From NCBI GenBank assembly GCA_019241085.1, contig JAFAXH010000100.1, positions 1-64,000 of the forward strand: 64,000 bases of DNA. Reading direction: 5' to 3'. Position numbers and translations under genes: made by a program. Below the pieces are notes generated by a model. That model was given only the letters and a program-made list of their open reading frames with translations. It searched no databases and was not told the DNA's origin. This DNA comes from Verrucomicrobiota bacterium (GTDB lineage Bacteria > Verrucomicrobiota > Verrucomicrobiia > Chthoniobacterales > SZAS-18). Positions 41,203 to 49,326 of the stretch are shown here, one piece after another. Each line of letters starts with the position of its first letter. Positions within the stretch are counted from its first letter, which is position 1.

Positions 41203-42540
41203 ATGAGACTGCACTCTCCCAGAGAATCGTATCTTTGGCTCAAAGCTCTTTGGGACCATCGCCGCACCCAACGTCTCTCGCGCACCCAGCTTGAAGCGGA
41301 ACAACGCGCCAAGTTTCGCCGCCTGGTCTCCTTCATTTACCAGCACTCGCCCTACTATCGCGCTCTCATCAAGACGCACGGGCTTGATCCCCTCACCTGC
41401 CTGCCCACCGATTTTCCCATCCTCACCAAGAGTGATGTGATCGAGCATTTCAACGAGATCATTACGGATCGCACCATCACCCGCCGCGACATTGCCGAGT
41501 TTCTTTCTCGCTCACGCGATCCCGAGGAGCTATTCCGCGGCCGTTACCATGTGCTCCATACCTCCGGCACCTCCGGCACGGTGGGTTACTACCTCTTCTC
41601 TCACAAAGCATGGATCAAAGGCGCCAGCAATCCGATTCGCGTTTCCTCGTTGCGCCTGCGCCGCAAGGTCGCTTACATCGCCGCCACTCGTGGTCATTTC
41701 GCAGGCGTCAGCCTTGTCCTCGCCGGCAATGACGGCACCAATCGCTTGTTTCACAACGTCCGCACCTTCGACGTAGGCCAGCCACTCTCGCAGATTATCC
41801 GGGAGTTAAACCAATTTCAGCCCGAAGCCATTTCAGGTTACGCCACCATCCTGCGACAGTTAGCCGAAGCTCAGGAACGCGGCGAGCTTCGCATTTCTCC
41901 CACTCACATCGGCAACGGCGGCGAAGCTTTGCTCCCCGAGGTAAAAGCCTACCTGGAGCGTGTCTTTCGCGTCCCGGCCCTCAACAGCTATGCTTCCAGC
42001 GAGCATCTGGTCATGGGCCTCAATCTACCGGGCACCGATGGTCTCCATTTGTTGGAAGACGACTTGATCTTTGAACTACGCCCGGACTGCACCTGCATCA
42101 CCAATCTCTTCAATGAGGTCCTCCCACTCATTCGCTATCGGATGGACGACGTCCTCATCCCCGATACCTCCAACCACAGTCCATACCCTTACACCAAGGT
42201 TCAAGAAGTGATCGGCCGCCGTGAGCACTCCCTCGCCTTTACCAATGAGCATGGACAGGAGGATTTCATCCACCCCATCGTAATCGTGGAGTTGATCATC
42301 CCCGGACTAAAGGCCTGGCAAGTTGTTCTAGAAAGCAAAACACGTTTCCGGTTCCGCGCCTGCTTCAACTCTAACCTAACTAAGCAAGAACATCAGGAAA
42401 CACAAAAACACCTCTGCGCCAAGCTAGACGCCATCCTCGCCGAGAAAGAAATGCGCAACGTTGCCTTCACGCTGGAGCCGGTGGACTCCCTGCCCATCGA
42501 CGCAGCGACCGGCAAGTTTCGCCTCGTCCTGCGCGCATAG
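41203..42540 (+). CDS. PaaK/CapK-like adenylate-forming ligase
   Basis: 445 residues. The phosphate loop HTSGTSGTVGYY (about 118-129), SSEHLVMGL and YRMDDVLIPDT are ANL-superfamily marks; the overall pattern follows the phenylacetate-CoA ligase / CapK group rather than long-chain acyl-CoA synthetases. It would activate a carboxylic acid with ATP, as a CoA thioester or by direct transfer. It ends the cluster, 61 bp after the LolA-like gene, and could load a starter acid onto the PKS or activate the acceptor. Base composition is slightly AT-richer than the PKS. Confidence 0.85.
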   Translation: MRLHSPRESYLWLKALWDHRRTQRLSRTQLEAEQRAKFRRLVSFIYQHSPYYRALIKTHGLDPLTCLPTDFPILTKSDVIEHFNEIITDRTITRRDIAEFLSRSRDPEELFRGRYHVLHTSGTSGTVGYYLFSHKAWIKGASNPIRVSSLRLRRKVAYIAATRGHFAGVSLVLAGNDGTNRLFHNVRTFDVGQPLSQIIRELNQFQPEAISGYATILRQLAEAQERGELRISPTHIGNGGEALLPEVKAYLERVFRVPALNSYASSEHLVMGLNLPGTDGLHLLEDDLIFELRPDCTCITNLFNEVLPLIRYRMDDVLIPDTSNHSPYPYTKVQEVIGRREHSLAFTNEHGQEDFIHPIVIVELIIPGLKAWQVVLESKTRFRFRACFNSNLTKQEHQETQKHLCAKLDAILAEKEMRNVAFTLEPVDSLPIDAATGKFRLVLRA

Positions 42541-42676
42541 GCGCCGGATGCATGACTCGTCGCTCAGGCTCTTCGAAAAAGCCGCCGGCATCGAGCGCGG
42601 TCACGGTGAAGCTGGTAGGAGAAACTCCGCCCCCTGCCAGCTTTCCACACTCTGTTACTTCACCAACTTCGTCCGC

Positions 42677-42940
42677 CTACCGCGGAGCCGCCGTCGTCGT
42701 AGTGGTCGTCGTTTGCCCCGTCGAAACTGCCGTCTCGTCATGGTGACGATGGAACAGCCGATGTTGCTCCCGCGGCTCATCCTCGTGACGATGGAAGAGC
42801 CGGTGATGATGCCGCCGCGGCACCGTTTCTGTGGTCGTAGTAGTAGTGGACGCTGCCGTAGTCGTGGCAGCGGTTTGGCCGAATGCGGCCGTTGAGCCGA
42901 GAGCGACAACGGCCAACAGAGCGAGTGCGGTCTTTTTCAT
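42677..42940 (-). CDS. Small secreted His/Thr-rich protein
   Basis: 87 residues. A signal peptide (MKKTALALLAVVALGSTAAF, cleavage after GQ) is followed by Thr runs flanking a His-rich core in which HRLFHRHEDE recurs as HRLFHRHHDE, an internal duplication also visible at DNA level. Clustered histidines suggest metal (Ni, Cu, Zn) or acid binding in the periplasm. No family was recognised. The ATG at 42940 is set by the signal peptide; a longer upstream frame is not protein-like. It converges on the PaaK-like gene. Confidence 0.7.
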   Translation of the reverse strand: MKKTALALLAVVALGSTAAFGQTAATTTAASTTTTTTETVPRRHHHRLFHRHEDEPREQHRLFHRHHDETAVSTGQTTTTTTTAAPR

Positions 42941-43358
42941 GGGAATGTTTTTTGAGCTGAAATTGAGAGTGAAAGCAGCCCGGTGGGACCGGATGCACTT
43001 ACTATTGGTGCTCATCACAAAATCGGCTCGTCTCTCTTGGGAGGTTTTATTGGGGAGACAAAATAGCATTCCGCGCTCGCGACGCGGTCCGCCCGGTTGA
43101 GCTATTACAGACAGGCCTGTGGCATGGATAAGCGGGAGGTGGACTCCGAACAAACCGCTGCGGGAAATCTGACAAACGCTCGAAGGCAGTTTTGATGAAC
43201 AGTTCAGGACATCAAATCCTATAACGCTCAACGCAAGCGGATGAAGCAACAATCATTGTCCTCCCATGCTCCACTGCACGTGGGTTGCGGAGAGCTTTGG
43301 CACAATGATGCAAGTGATGGGTGAATTCCTCCGCTCTCGGAAAACAGATAAGAAGAGG
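42941..43358. other. Gene-free region between the His-rich gene and tRNA-Phe
   Basis: 418 bp, more AT-rich than coding DNA, with no protein-like ORF and no long palindrome. It must hold the His-rich gene promoter and, at the tRNA end, the tRNA-Phe 3' flank. No riboswitch or ncRNA fold could be recognised by eye. Confidence 0.4.
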
Positions 43359-43431
<73 letters not shown>

Positions 43432-43538
43432 GTTTGGGAACAAAAAAATCACCGCACTCCGCGCGATCCGACTGCGCCGCGGCGGAGGGGAATCATGCGC
43501 GCGCGGTGCGGGAGCGCAAGGGGGAATCGGGAAATTTT

Positions 43539-44636
43539 TCAACCGCCCGAAAAACGCAGGCGCAACCGGCTCTCGTCCGTCAGTTCCCAGACCGGGCCGG
43601 CGGGCGGGGCATCGAGCCAGTCGAGGTGCGTGGTGGTGATGAGTTGTTGCGCGCCGGCGGGCAGGGCGGCGAGTAGGGCGTTGCGCCGAGCGGGGTCGAG
43701 TTCGCCGAAGATGTCGTCAAAGAGCAACAGCGGCGGCGTTTTCCAGACGGCTTCGAGCAGGCTGGCTTGGGCGAGTTTCAAGGCCAGCGCCACGGTGCGC
43801 TGCTGGCCTTCGCTGGCAAATTCCGCGGCGGCGCGATCGGCGAGCGTCAGGCAAAGATCGTCGCGGTGCGGGCCGACGAGAGTTTGCCGCAGGCGCGTTT
43901 CTTCGGCGCGGGAGGCGTGCAACGCGGCAGTGAAATCCTCCGCGCCACCGTTGTTATCGCCGCGGATGCCCGACTCGTAGCGCAGGCCGAGCGTGGGATC
44001 GTCGCCGGCGCTGATGGCGGTCTGCGCACCCACGGCCCAAGGCGTCAGCTCGGCGACGAGGCTGCGGCGCAGGCTGGTGAGCAGCGTGCCGGCCTCGACG
44101 AGCGGCACGTCGTAGGCGGCGATCTCGCGCCGGCGGTCGGGCGCGGTTTTCAACAGTCGATTGCGCGAGCGCAGCGCCCGCTCGTAGGCGCGCAGGTTGA
44201 CGCGATACAGCGGCTCGATCTGCGCGCCGAGAAAGTCGAGAAACCGACGGCGCGTCTCGCCGGAGCCGCGGACGAGTTCGAGATCGCTGTTGCCCAGATA
44301 GACGAGCCGGGCGAGGCGCAGGTATTCATTCGCGCGGGATTGTTCGACTGCATCCAGCTCCAGCTTTTTGCGTTCGGGACTGTAAAGGAAACGCAGCTCG
44401 CGCCCGCCGTAGCTGCCGGCTAGGGCAAAGCCGCCGCTCGGCGCATTCCAGCGCACCAGCGGCGCGAGCGTGCTGCCGGCGCGCGGCGACGCCAAGCGCA
44501 ACAGCACGCAGGCGGCTTCGAGGATCGACGTTTTTCCCTGCGCGTTCGGGCCAACGAAAAACTGTGCGCCGGGTGTGATTTCCACCCGCAGGAACGGGAA
44601 GCAGCGGAAGTCGCGGAGTTCGAGCCGGAGAAGCAT
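43539..44636 (-). CDS. recF: DNA replication and repair protein RecF
   Basis: 365 residues. SMC-like ATPase that binds DNA gaps and helps load RecA with RecO and RecR. The Walker A loop GPNAQGKTSILEA lies near residue 31, the signature SEGQQRTVALALKLAQ near 270, and Walker B LLLFDDIFGELDPARR near 300. The ATG at 44636 gives the classical MLLRLELRDFRCF start. A small lipoprotein gene is 26 bp upstream on the same strand. dnaN is 8.4 kb away on the other strand, so the usual dnaA-dnaN-recF order is broken. Confidence 0.95.
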   Translation of the reverse strand: MLLRLELRDFRCFPFLRVEITPGAQFFVGPNAQGKTSILEAACVLLRLASPRAGSTLAPLVRWNAPSGGFALAGSYGGRELRFLYSPERKKLELDAVEQSRANEYLRLARLVYLGNSDLELVRGSGETRRRFLDFLGAQIEPLYRVNLRAYERALRSRNRLLKTAPDRRREIAAYDVPLVEAGTLLTSLRRSLVAELTPWAVGAQTAISAGDDPTLGLRYESGIRGDNNGGAEDFTAALHASRAEETRLRQTLVGPHRDDLCLTLADRAAAEFASEGQQRTVALALKLAQASLLEAVWKTPPLLLFDDIFGELDPARRNALLAALPAGAQQLITTTHLDWLDAPPAGPVWELTDESRLRLRFSGG

Positions 44637-44662
44637 TCCGCGGTCGGCAAGGCGCGCGCGAA

Positions 44663-45007
44663 TTACTCGTGCTTGGCCGGCTTGCCGGCGTCGTCGTGCT
44701 GCTCCGGCGCAGCGCGGTTGGGCGTTTCGTGTTTGAACGAAGCATTCGGGTGCGCGTGCGGATCGGTATCCTGGCCTTCGCGGCTTTCCTCCTCCGGCGG
44801 TGCGATCTCGGTGCCCTGGCTGTCGGTGAAACGCGTGCCGCTGCCGTCGAGCCAATGCACGTTGCGATCCTTGCTCGCTTCCTTGCCGGAGCCGTGGCCA
44901 TACCAGAGCGCCGGTTCGCCGGCGGGATGGCGTTCACAAGCGGCGGTGAGGATCAGCGAAAGGCCGAGCAGCGGACCGGCGACGAGGAAGCAGATGGGGC
45001 GGAGCAT
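44663..45007 (-). CDS. Small putative lipoprotein
   Basis: 114 residues. The signal segment LVAGPLLGLSLILTAAC fits a lipobox (TAAC). The mature part is hydrophilic, with GEPALWYGHGSGKEASKDRN, then an acidic/Pro/His-rich end that is probably disordered. No domain was recognised. It lies 26 bp upstream of recF on the same strand, likely one transcript, which is unexpected for an envelope protein. The ATG at 45007 was chosen from the signal peptide. Confidence 0.65.
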   Translation of the reverse strand: MLRPICFLVAGPLLGLSLILTAACERHPAGEPALWYGHGSGKEASKDRNVHWLDGSGTRFTDSQGTEIAPPEEESREGQDTDPHAHPNASFKHETPNRAAPEQHDDAGKPAKHE

Positions 45008-45090
45008 GGCGTGTGATAGTTGGCGCGGTTTTTTGTGTAAAGCGGGATGAGACGAGGTTGTCAATTCCGACGTGCAAGCATCTTCGATGG

Positions 45091-45207
45091 CTTCATCGTA
45101 ACCGTAATCCTAATCGTAATCTTAATCGTAATCTTCTGCGCTTGCGGCGCGTGTTCCTTGGCCTCCGGCGGCAGAGACTAAGATTAAGATTACGATTAGG
45201 ATGAAGC
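45091..45207. repeat. AATC-rich palindromic element, copy 2 of 3
   Basis: CCTAATCGTAATCTTAATC (45109-45127) is the exact reverse complement of 45182-45200. The outer bases (CTTCAT / ATGAAG) extend the arms imperfectly. The GC-rich centre differs from the other two copies. It sits between the lipoprotein gene and queD. Confidence 0.85.
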
Positions 45208-45280
45208 TGCTTGGGGCGAGGAGGCAGTCACTGTGAATTACGAGTTAAACGCGGTGGATGCGTGGGCGAGAGCTAATTAG

Positions 45281-45643
45281 TTAATCGCCGCGATAGATGC
45301 AACGGGCCGTGGGCGTTTCGTGAATCACGATTTCGCACAAGCCGGGACAGTGCGGCTGGAGCCGTTGCCAGAACCAGGCGGCCATAAGTTCGATGGTCGG
45401 ATTTTCCAAGCCGGGAATAGCGTTCAAATACGCGTGGTCGAGCTGGGCGAGCAATGGTTTCATCGCGCGGGAAATTTCGGCGTGATCGTAAAACCAGCCG
45501 GTCGCCGGATCGACCTCGCCTTCGACGCTGATCTCAATCTTAAAGCTGTGCCCGTGCAGTTGCCCGCACTTGTGGCCGGCGGGAACTTTCGGCAGCGTCT
45601 GGGCGGACTCGAAGCGGAAGTCTTTGGTCAAGCGCACGCGCAT
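45281..45643 (-). CDS. queD: 6-carboxytetrahydropterin synthase (QueD)
   Basis: 120 residues. Second step of queuosine precursor synthesis: dihydroneopterin triphosphate to 6-carboxytetrahydropterin. The motif GHKCGQLHGHSF holds the catalytic Cys26 and zinc ligands H30 and H32; QLDHAYLN holds the Asp-His pair and HETPTARC the late Glu. At the first zinc-ligand position (FESAQ) there is Gln where Escherichia coli QueD has His. queE starts 13 bp upstream on the same strand, so the two are coupled. Confidence 0.92.
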   Translation of the reverse strand: MRVRLTKDFRFESAQTLPKVPAGHKCGQLHGHSFKIEISVEGEVDPATGWFYDHAEISRAMKPLLAQLDHAYLNAIPGLENPTIELMAAWFWQRLQPHCPGLCEIVIHETPTARCIYRGD

Positions 45644-45656
45644 ATCGCGAAAAAAT

Positions 45657-46307
45657 TCACACGCCTTTCGCCGTCGGTTCCCAGATGAATTTGTGCAGCT
45701 GAAGCTGGAAGCGCACGGGCAGCTTGTCGGCGAGCAGCCACTCGACAATCGCGCGCGGCTCGATGCGGCCGAACACGGGCGAAAACAGCACGCAGCCGCA
45801 ACGCGCGGCGAGGTCGTGCGCGCGCACGGCGTCGCGGCTCCAGTCGTAATCTTCGCGGCTGCCGATGACGCATTTGACCTCGTCGCGTTTCGTCAGGTGC
45901 GCGATGTTTTCCAGCCGGTTGCGCGCGCACTCACCGCTCGACGGCGTCTTCAAATCCATGATGCGATGGACGCGCGGATCGACCGGGGCAATGTCGTGCG
46001 CGCCGCTGGTTTCGAGCAGCACGGTTTTGCCGGCGTCGCAGAGCGCGGTCATCAGCGGCAGCACGTTTTTTTGCAAAAGCGGCTCGCCGCCGGTGATCTC
46101 GACGAGCGGACAATCGTAGGCGAGCACGGCGTCGAGGATTTCCGGTAGCGGCCGTTTGTCGCCTTTGTAAAAGGCGTAGGCCGTGTCGCAATACGTGCAG
46201 CGCAGATCGCAGAACGTCAGCCGCACGAAGACGCAGGGCAGTCCGGCCCAAGTGCTCTCGCCTTGGATGGACTGGTAGATTTCGTTGACGGTGAGGGTCG
46301 GAGTCAC
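45657..46307 (-). CDS. queE: 7-carboxy-7-deazaguanine synthase (QueE)
   Basis: 216 residues. Radical-SAM enzyme converting 6-carboxytetrahydropterin to 7-carboxy-7-deazaguanine, the step after QueD. FCDLRCTYCDTAY holds the CxxxCxxC 4Fe-4S motif and EITGGEPLLQ the SAM-binding GGE(P) motif. IYQSIQGEST is the conserved N-terminal substrate loop. The start is a GTG at 46307. No queC or queF is in the window. An AATC-rich repeat lies just upstream. Confidence 0.93.
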   Translation of the reverse strand: MTPTLTVNEIYQSIQGESTWAGLPCVFVRLTFCDLRCTYCDTAYAFYKGDKRPLPEILDAVLAYDCPLVEITGGEPLLQKNVLPLMTALCDAGKTVLLETSGAHDIAPVDPRVHRIMDLKTPSSGECARNRLENIAHLTKRDEVKCVIGSREDYDWSRDAVRAHDLAARCGCVLFSPVFGRIEPRAIVEWLLADKLPVRFQLQLHKFIWEPTAKGV

Positions 46308-46317
46308 GGCCCGAAAA

Positions 46318-46416
46318 GCTTAATCCTAATCGTCATCTTAATCCTCCGGTTTTGTCACGCTAGCGCGACGCATGCCTCCGGCGGGACTAGGATTAAGATG
46401 ACGATTACGATTAAGC
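46318..46416. repeat. AATC-rich palindromic element, copy 3 of 3
   Basis: The arms 46319-46345 and 46389-46415 are 27 bp long and complementary with one mismatched pair (core AATCGTCATCTTAATCCT). The centre contains GCTAGCGCGAC. It is placed between queE and the delta-60 repeat gene, again intergenic. Confidence 0.85.
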
Positions 46417-46450
46417 CTTTCGGAAAAAAGCAGTCCGGTGCCGCATTGCG

Positions 46451-48118
46451 TCACTGAACGCCCGCCGGAGCCGGGAACAGGTCGCCGAGCGCAAAGGGCG
46501 TGTCGTTTAACAAACGCACTGTCGAGCCGGGGAAGAAGCCGGTATCGCCCGAGACGGCCTTGCGGTCGGCGCGCGTGGTGCCGATGAGCAAATTGGGGAA
46601 TTGCAGAGGCGTCGAGACCGTCGCGATGTCCGGCACGAGGACGATCTGCTGCACGGCGTTGGCGACTTGCTGCGCGTCGCGCGGCACGGCGGCGGGGTCG
46701 GAGAAAGCGGTGTTGTCCACGAAGAAGGTCTGGTCGATGACGCCGTTGGCCAGCAGGCGGCCGAGATACTGGTGCGGCTCGCCGTTGAGCATATCAAAAT
46801 TGCCGCCGACGAGGATGCGCCCATCGGGTTGCACGCGGATCGCATAGACTGCGGTCGGCGGCAGGCCGGGGGGCGAACTCTGCATGACGCCCGCGGCGTC
46901 GAGGAAGTCCGGGTCGAGCGAGCCGTCCGGGAGCAGGCGCGCGAGGTTGGTGCGCGATTGGGCGTTGACGGTTTGAAAATCGCCGCCGACGAGCACCTTG
47001 CCGTCGCGCTGCACGGTGACGGCGAGCGCCCGTTCGTCGATGCTCACCGAGAACGACGGGTCCAGCGTGCCGTCGGCGTTCAGGCGGATGAGCTTGGAAG
47101 CTCTGGTCTTGCCCAGCACCGTGAACGTGCCCGCGACATAAACGCGGCCATTCGCCAGCCCGGTGTCCGGGTCCACGTCCTCGGCGAGCGAGAACACCAT
47201 GCCGTCGAAACCGGTGCCGAGATTTTGGTTAAACGTTTCGTCATTCGTGCCGTCGTCGTTGAGCTGCGCGAGCCGGGGATGCTTCTTTTTATTGATGGTG
47301 GTGAACGCTCCGCCGACGAGCACTTGTCCGCCGCCCGTGGTGCGGCGCAGCAACGCATAGACGCCGCCATCGGTGCCGCCGTTTCTGTAAACGTTGATGT
47401 TGAATGGATCCGTATCCACCGGTTTCAACGTCGTCGGATCGGTGTCAAGCGTGGACGGCGTGCCGCCATTGGGCGCCAGCCGGCCGAGGTTCAGAGTCGC
47501 CGTGCGGCGGCCTTTGATTACTTTTACCGAGGTGGGATTCGCCGGCGGGCGGCCAAAGAGTCCGCCGATGATGATCCGTCCGTCGTTGCGCACGTCGAGC
47601 GCGTAGATGATGCGGGCGTTGTCCGCGCCGAAACCGAGCGGATCGCTCGTCAGCCCGCTGAAGGTAGGGTCGATGGTGCCCGGCTCAAAGGTCGCGGTCG
47701 TCGCATTGCCGGTGGCTGGGTCCGTGAAAGTGATGGTCGTTTCCTCGAGAAACACGCGGAACAGCGTGCCAAGATCGCCGGCGATGATCGCCTCGTAGGT
47801 GGTCAGGTTGCCATCGGCGTCGTATTGCGGCTGGAGCGCCAGCGCGTAGGTGGTGAAGCCGTTGTTTGTCAACGCCACCGTCCTGCCGCCCGTGCCCGGC
47901 GCCGAGTCGGGGCCTTGGTAACGGTAGCCGGTCGTCTTGGTGGGATCGTTGGGGTCAACCACCACGCCGGGGTTGAACGTCGTGTCGATCTGACCGGCGC
48001 TTTGCGCCAGCGCGTGGCTGCTGCAAAACAGCGAGACGCAGCCGGCTGCCGCCACGGCCGTCAGAGAAAAACCGCGCGGGAAGCGGGAAGCGAACGGGGA
48101 AAAAAGGCGCGAAGTCAT
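46451..48118 (-). CDS. Secreted delta-60 repeat protein
   Basis: 555 residues. A signal peptide (FSLTAVAAAGCVSLFCSSHALAQ) precedes repeated units of the delta-60 type: YALDVRNDGRIIIGGLF, AVTVQRDGKVLVGGDFQTV, AIRVQPDGRILVGGNFDML, each followed by an LxxDGxxDxxF segment. They form blades of a beta-propeller-like fold. Proteins of this type are large, exported and frequent in Verrucomicrobiota and Deltaproteobacteria; their function is unknown. No anchor or sorting domain is evident at the C-terminus. The ATG at 48118 is set by the signal peptide. Confidence 0.85.
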   Translation of the reverse strand: MTSRLFSPFASRFPRGFSLTAVAAAGCVSLFCSSHALAQSAGQIDTTFNPGVVVDPNDPTKTTGYRYQGPDSAPGTGGRTVALTNNGFTTYALALQPQYDADGNLTTYEAIIAGDLGTLFRVFLEETTITFTDPATGNATTATFEPGTIDPTFSGLTSDPLGFGADNARIIYALDVRNDGRIIIGGLFGRPPANPTSVKVIKGRRTATLNLGRLAPNGGTPSTLDTDPTTLKPVDTDPFNINVYRNGGTDGGVYALLRRTTGGGQVLVGGAFTTINKKKHPRLAQLNDDGTNDETFNQNLGTGFDGMVFSLAEDVDPDTGLANGRVYVAGTFTVLGKTRASKLIRLNADGTLDPSFSVSIDERALAVTVQRDGKVLVGGDFQTVNAQSRTNLARLLPDGSLDPDFLDAAGVMQSSPPGLPPTAVYAIRVQPDGRILVGGNFDMLNGEPHQYLGRLLANGVIDQTFFVDNTAFSDPAAVPRDAQQVANAVQQIVLVPDIATVSTPLQFPNLLIGTTRADRKAVSGDTGFFPGSTVRLLNDTPFALGDLFPAPAGVQ

Positions 48119-48321
48119 GGAATCGGATGCGAGGGTAAGGGAGCCGCCCGACGCTGCAAGCTCATATTTTTGGAAAAAGCCAGTCCGCCGCGGGCCAGCG
48201 CCGGCCTTCCCGCTTGCGCTCCGCCGGGGAAGCGAGGCAGGGTGGCCGGATTGAAAATCATAAACCCGCGCCCGCTGCGGCGGTTGCGGGCGCGCCCCCG
48301 CCGTCCTTGCAAAAATTTCCC

Positions 48322-49155
48322 ATGACACTTTCCGCTCCGGCCACTTCAGCCAATCGCATCGACGCCGCGTTCGCCCGGCTGCGCGCCGCGGGTCGCTGCG
48401 GCTTCATGGCGTATCTCGCCGCGGGCGATCCTGATTTGGAACGCACCGCGGGACTCGTCCTCGCGCTCGAACGCGCCGGCGTCGATTTCGTGGAACTCGG
48501 CGTCCCCTTCTCCGACCCGCTGGCCGACGGCATCGTCAACCAGCTCGCCGCCGCCCGCGCCCTGCGCGCCGGCGCCACCCTGCCGGGCGTGCTCGCCTGC
48601 GTGCGCGCCTTGCGCCAGCAGACGCAGGTGCCGCTCGTGCTCTATACTTACATGAACCCGGTCTATGCCTACGGCTTCGAGCGCTTCGAGCGCGACGCCG
48701 CCGGGGCCGGCGTGGACGGCTTGCTCCTGCTCGACCTGCCGCCCGACGAGGCCGCGCGCAACGCCGAGCTGCGTCGCGACCATGCAGACAATGGCGCGAT
48801 GAAAATGATCCGCCTCATCGCGCCGACCACGCCGCCCGCGCGGCTGCGCGACATCGCCGCGGCGGGCGAAGGTTTTCTATACTACGTCTCGCGCGAAGGC
48901 GTCACCGGCGAACGGCAGGAATTGAGCGCCAGCCTCGCCGCGCAGGTCGCCGCCATCCGCGCCGTCAGCGCCCTGCCGGTCGCCGTCGGCTTCGGCATTT
49001 CCACGCCGGAACAAGCCGCCGCCGTCGCGCGCTCGGCGGACGCCGTGGTCGTTGGCAGCGCGATTGTCCGCCAGATCGGCGAGCACGGCGCGGACCCGGA
49101 TTTGCCGGGCGTCATCGAGCGTTTTGTCCGCCCGCTCGTAGATGCGATCCACTAG
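48322..49155 (+). CDS. trpA: Tryptophan synthase alpha subunit
   Basis: 277 residues. TIM-barrel enzyme cleaving indole-3-glycerol phosphate to indole. FVELGVPFSDPLADG contains the catalytic Glu and Asp; VPLVLYTYMNPVYAYG, GLLLLDLPPDEA and PVAVGFGIST complete the barrel motifs. In place of the common ADGPxIQ the protein reads ADGIVNQ, a tolerated variation. trpB is not in the window. The ATG at 48322 matches family starts. The stop is directly followed by a palindromic repeat, then dapF. Confidence 0.94.
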   Translation: MTLSAPATSANRIDAAFARLRAAGRCGFMAYLAAGDPDLERTAGLVLALERAGVDFVELGVPFSDPLADGIVNQLAAARALRAGATLPGVLACVRALRQQTQVPLVLYTYMNPVYAYGFERFERDAAGAGVDGLLLLDLPPDEAARNAELRRDHADNGAMKMIRLIAPTTPPARLRDIAAAGEGFLYYVSREGVTGERQELSASLAAQVAAIRAVSALPVAVGFGISTPEQAAAVARSADAVVVGSAIVRQIGEHGADPDLPGVIERFVRPLVDAIH

Positions 49156-49263
49156 GTGGATCGCGCGCTCCGTCGCGCGATGAATTGGCGCGAATGCGCC
49201 CATTTGATTAGAAGTCAGGCAGCTTGCGCTGCAAATCATCGCGCGGCGGAGCGCGCGATCCAC
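49156..49263. repeat. Palindromic element with 28-bp inverted arms after trpA
   Basis: Arms 49156-49183 and 49236-49263 (core GGATCGCGCGCTCCG) are complementary with one mismatch. The loop also holds two small hairpins (GGCGCGAATGCGCC and GCAGCTTGCGCTGC). It starts at the last base of the trpA stop and could end its transcript, but it has the form of an interspersed REP/MITE unit. Confidence 0.8.
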
Positions 49264-49270
49264 CAACTAA

Positions 49271-49311
49271 AAAAATCCGCGTTTCCTCCGCGCCAATCCG
49301 TGGCTAATTAG
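49271..49311. repeat. Interspersed repeat, copy 1 of 2
   Basis: The stretch with core ATCCGCGTTTCCTCCGCG followed by GGCTAATTAG has a near-identical inverted partner at 56979-57018 with three mismatches. Both copies sit in short spacers next to gene starts (dapF) or ends (the HtrA gene). Confidence 0.7.
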
Positions 49312-49326
49312 ACAACCCATCCGCCC

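Noticed and set aside
41203-42540. Last cluster gene as a long-chain fatty-acyl-AMP ligase of the mycobacterial FadD type
   Set aside because: The motif pattern and 445-residue length fit the PaaK/CapK group, not the ~580-residue FadD family.
42941-43358. Possible riboswitch or small RNA between the His-rich gene and tRNA-Phe
   Set aside because: No conserved riboswitch core or stable long hairpin could be identified by eye.
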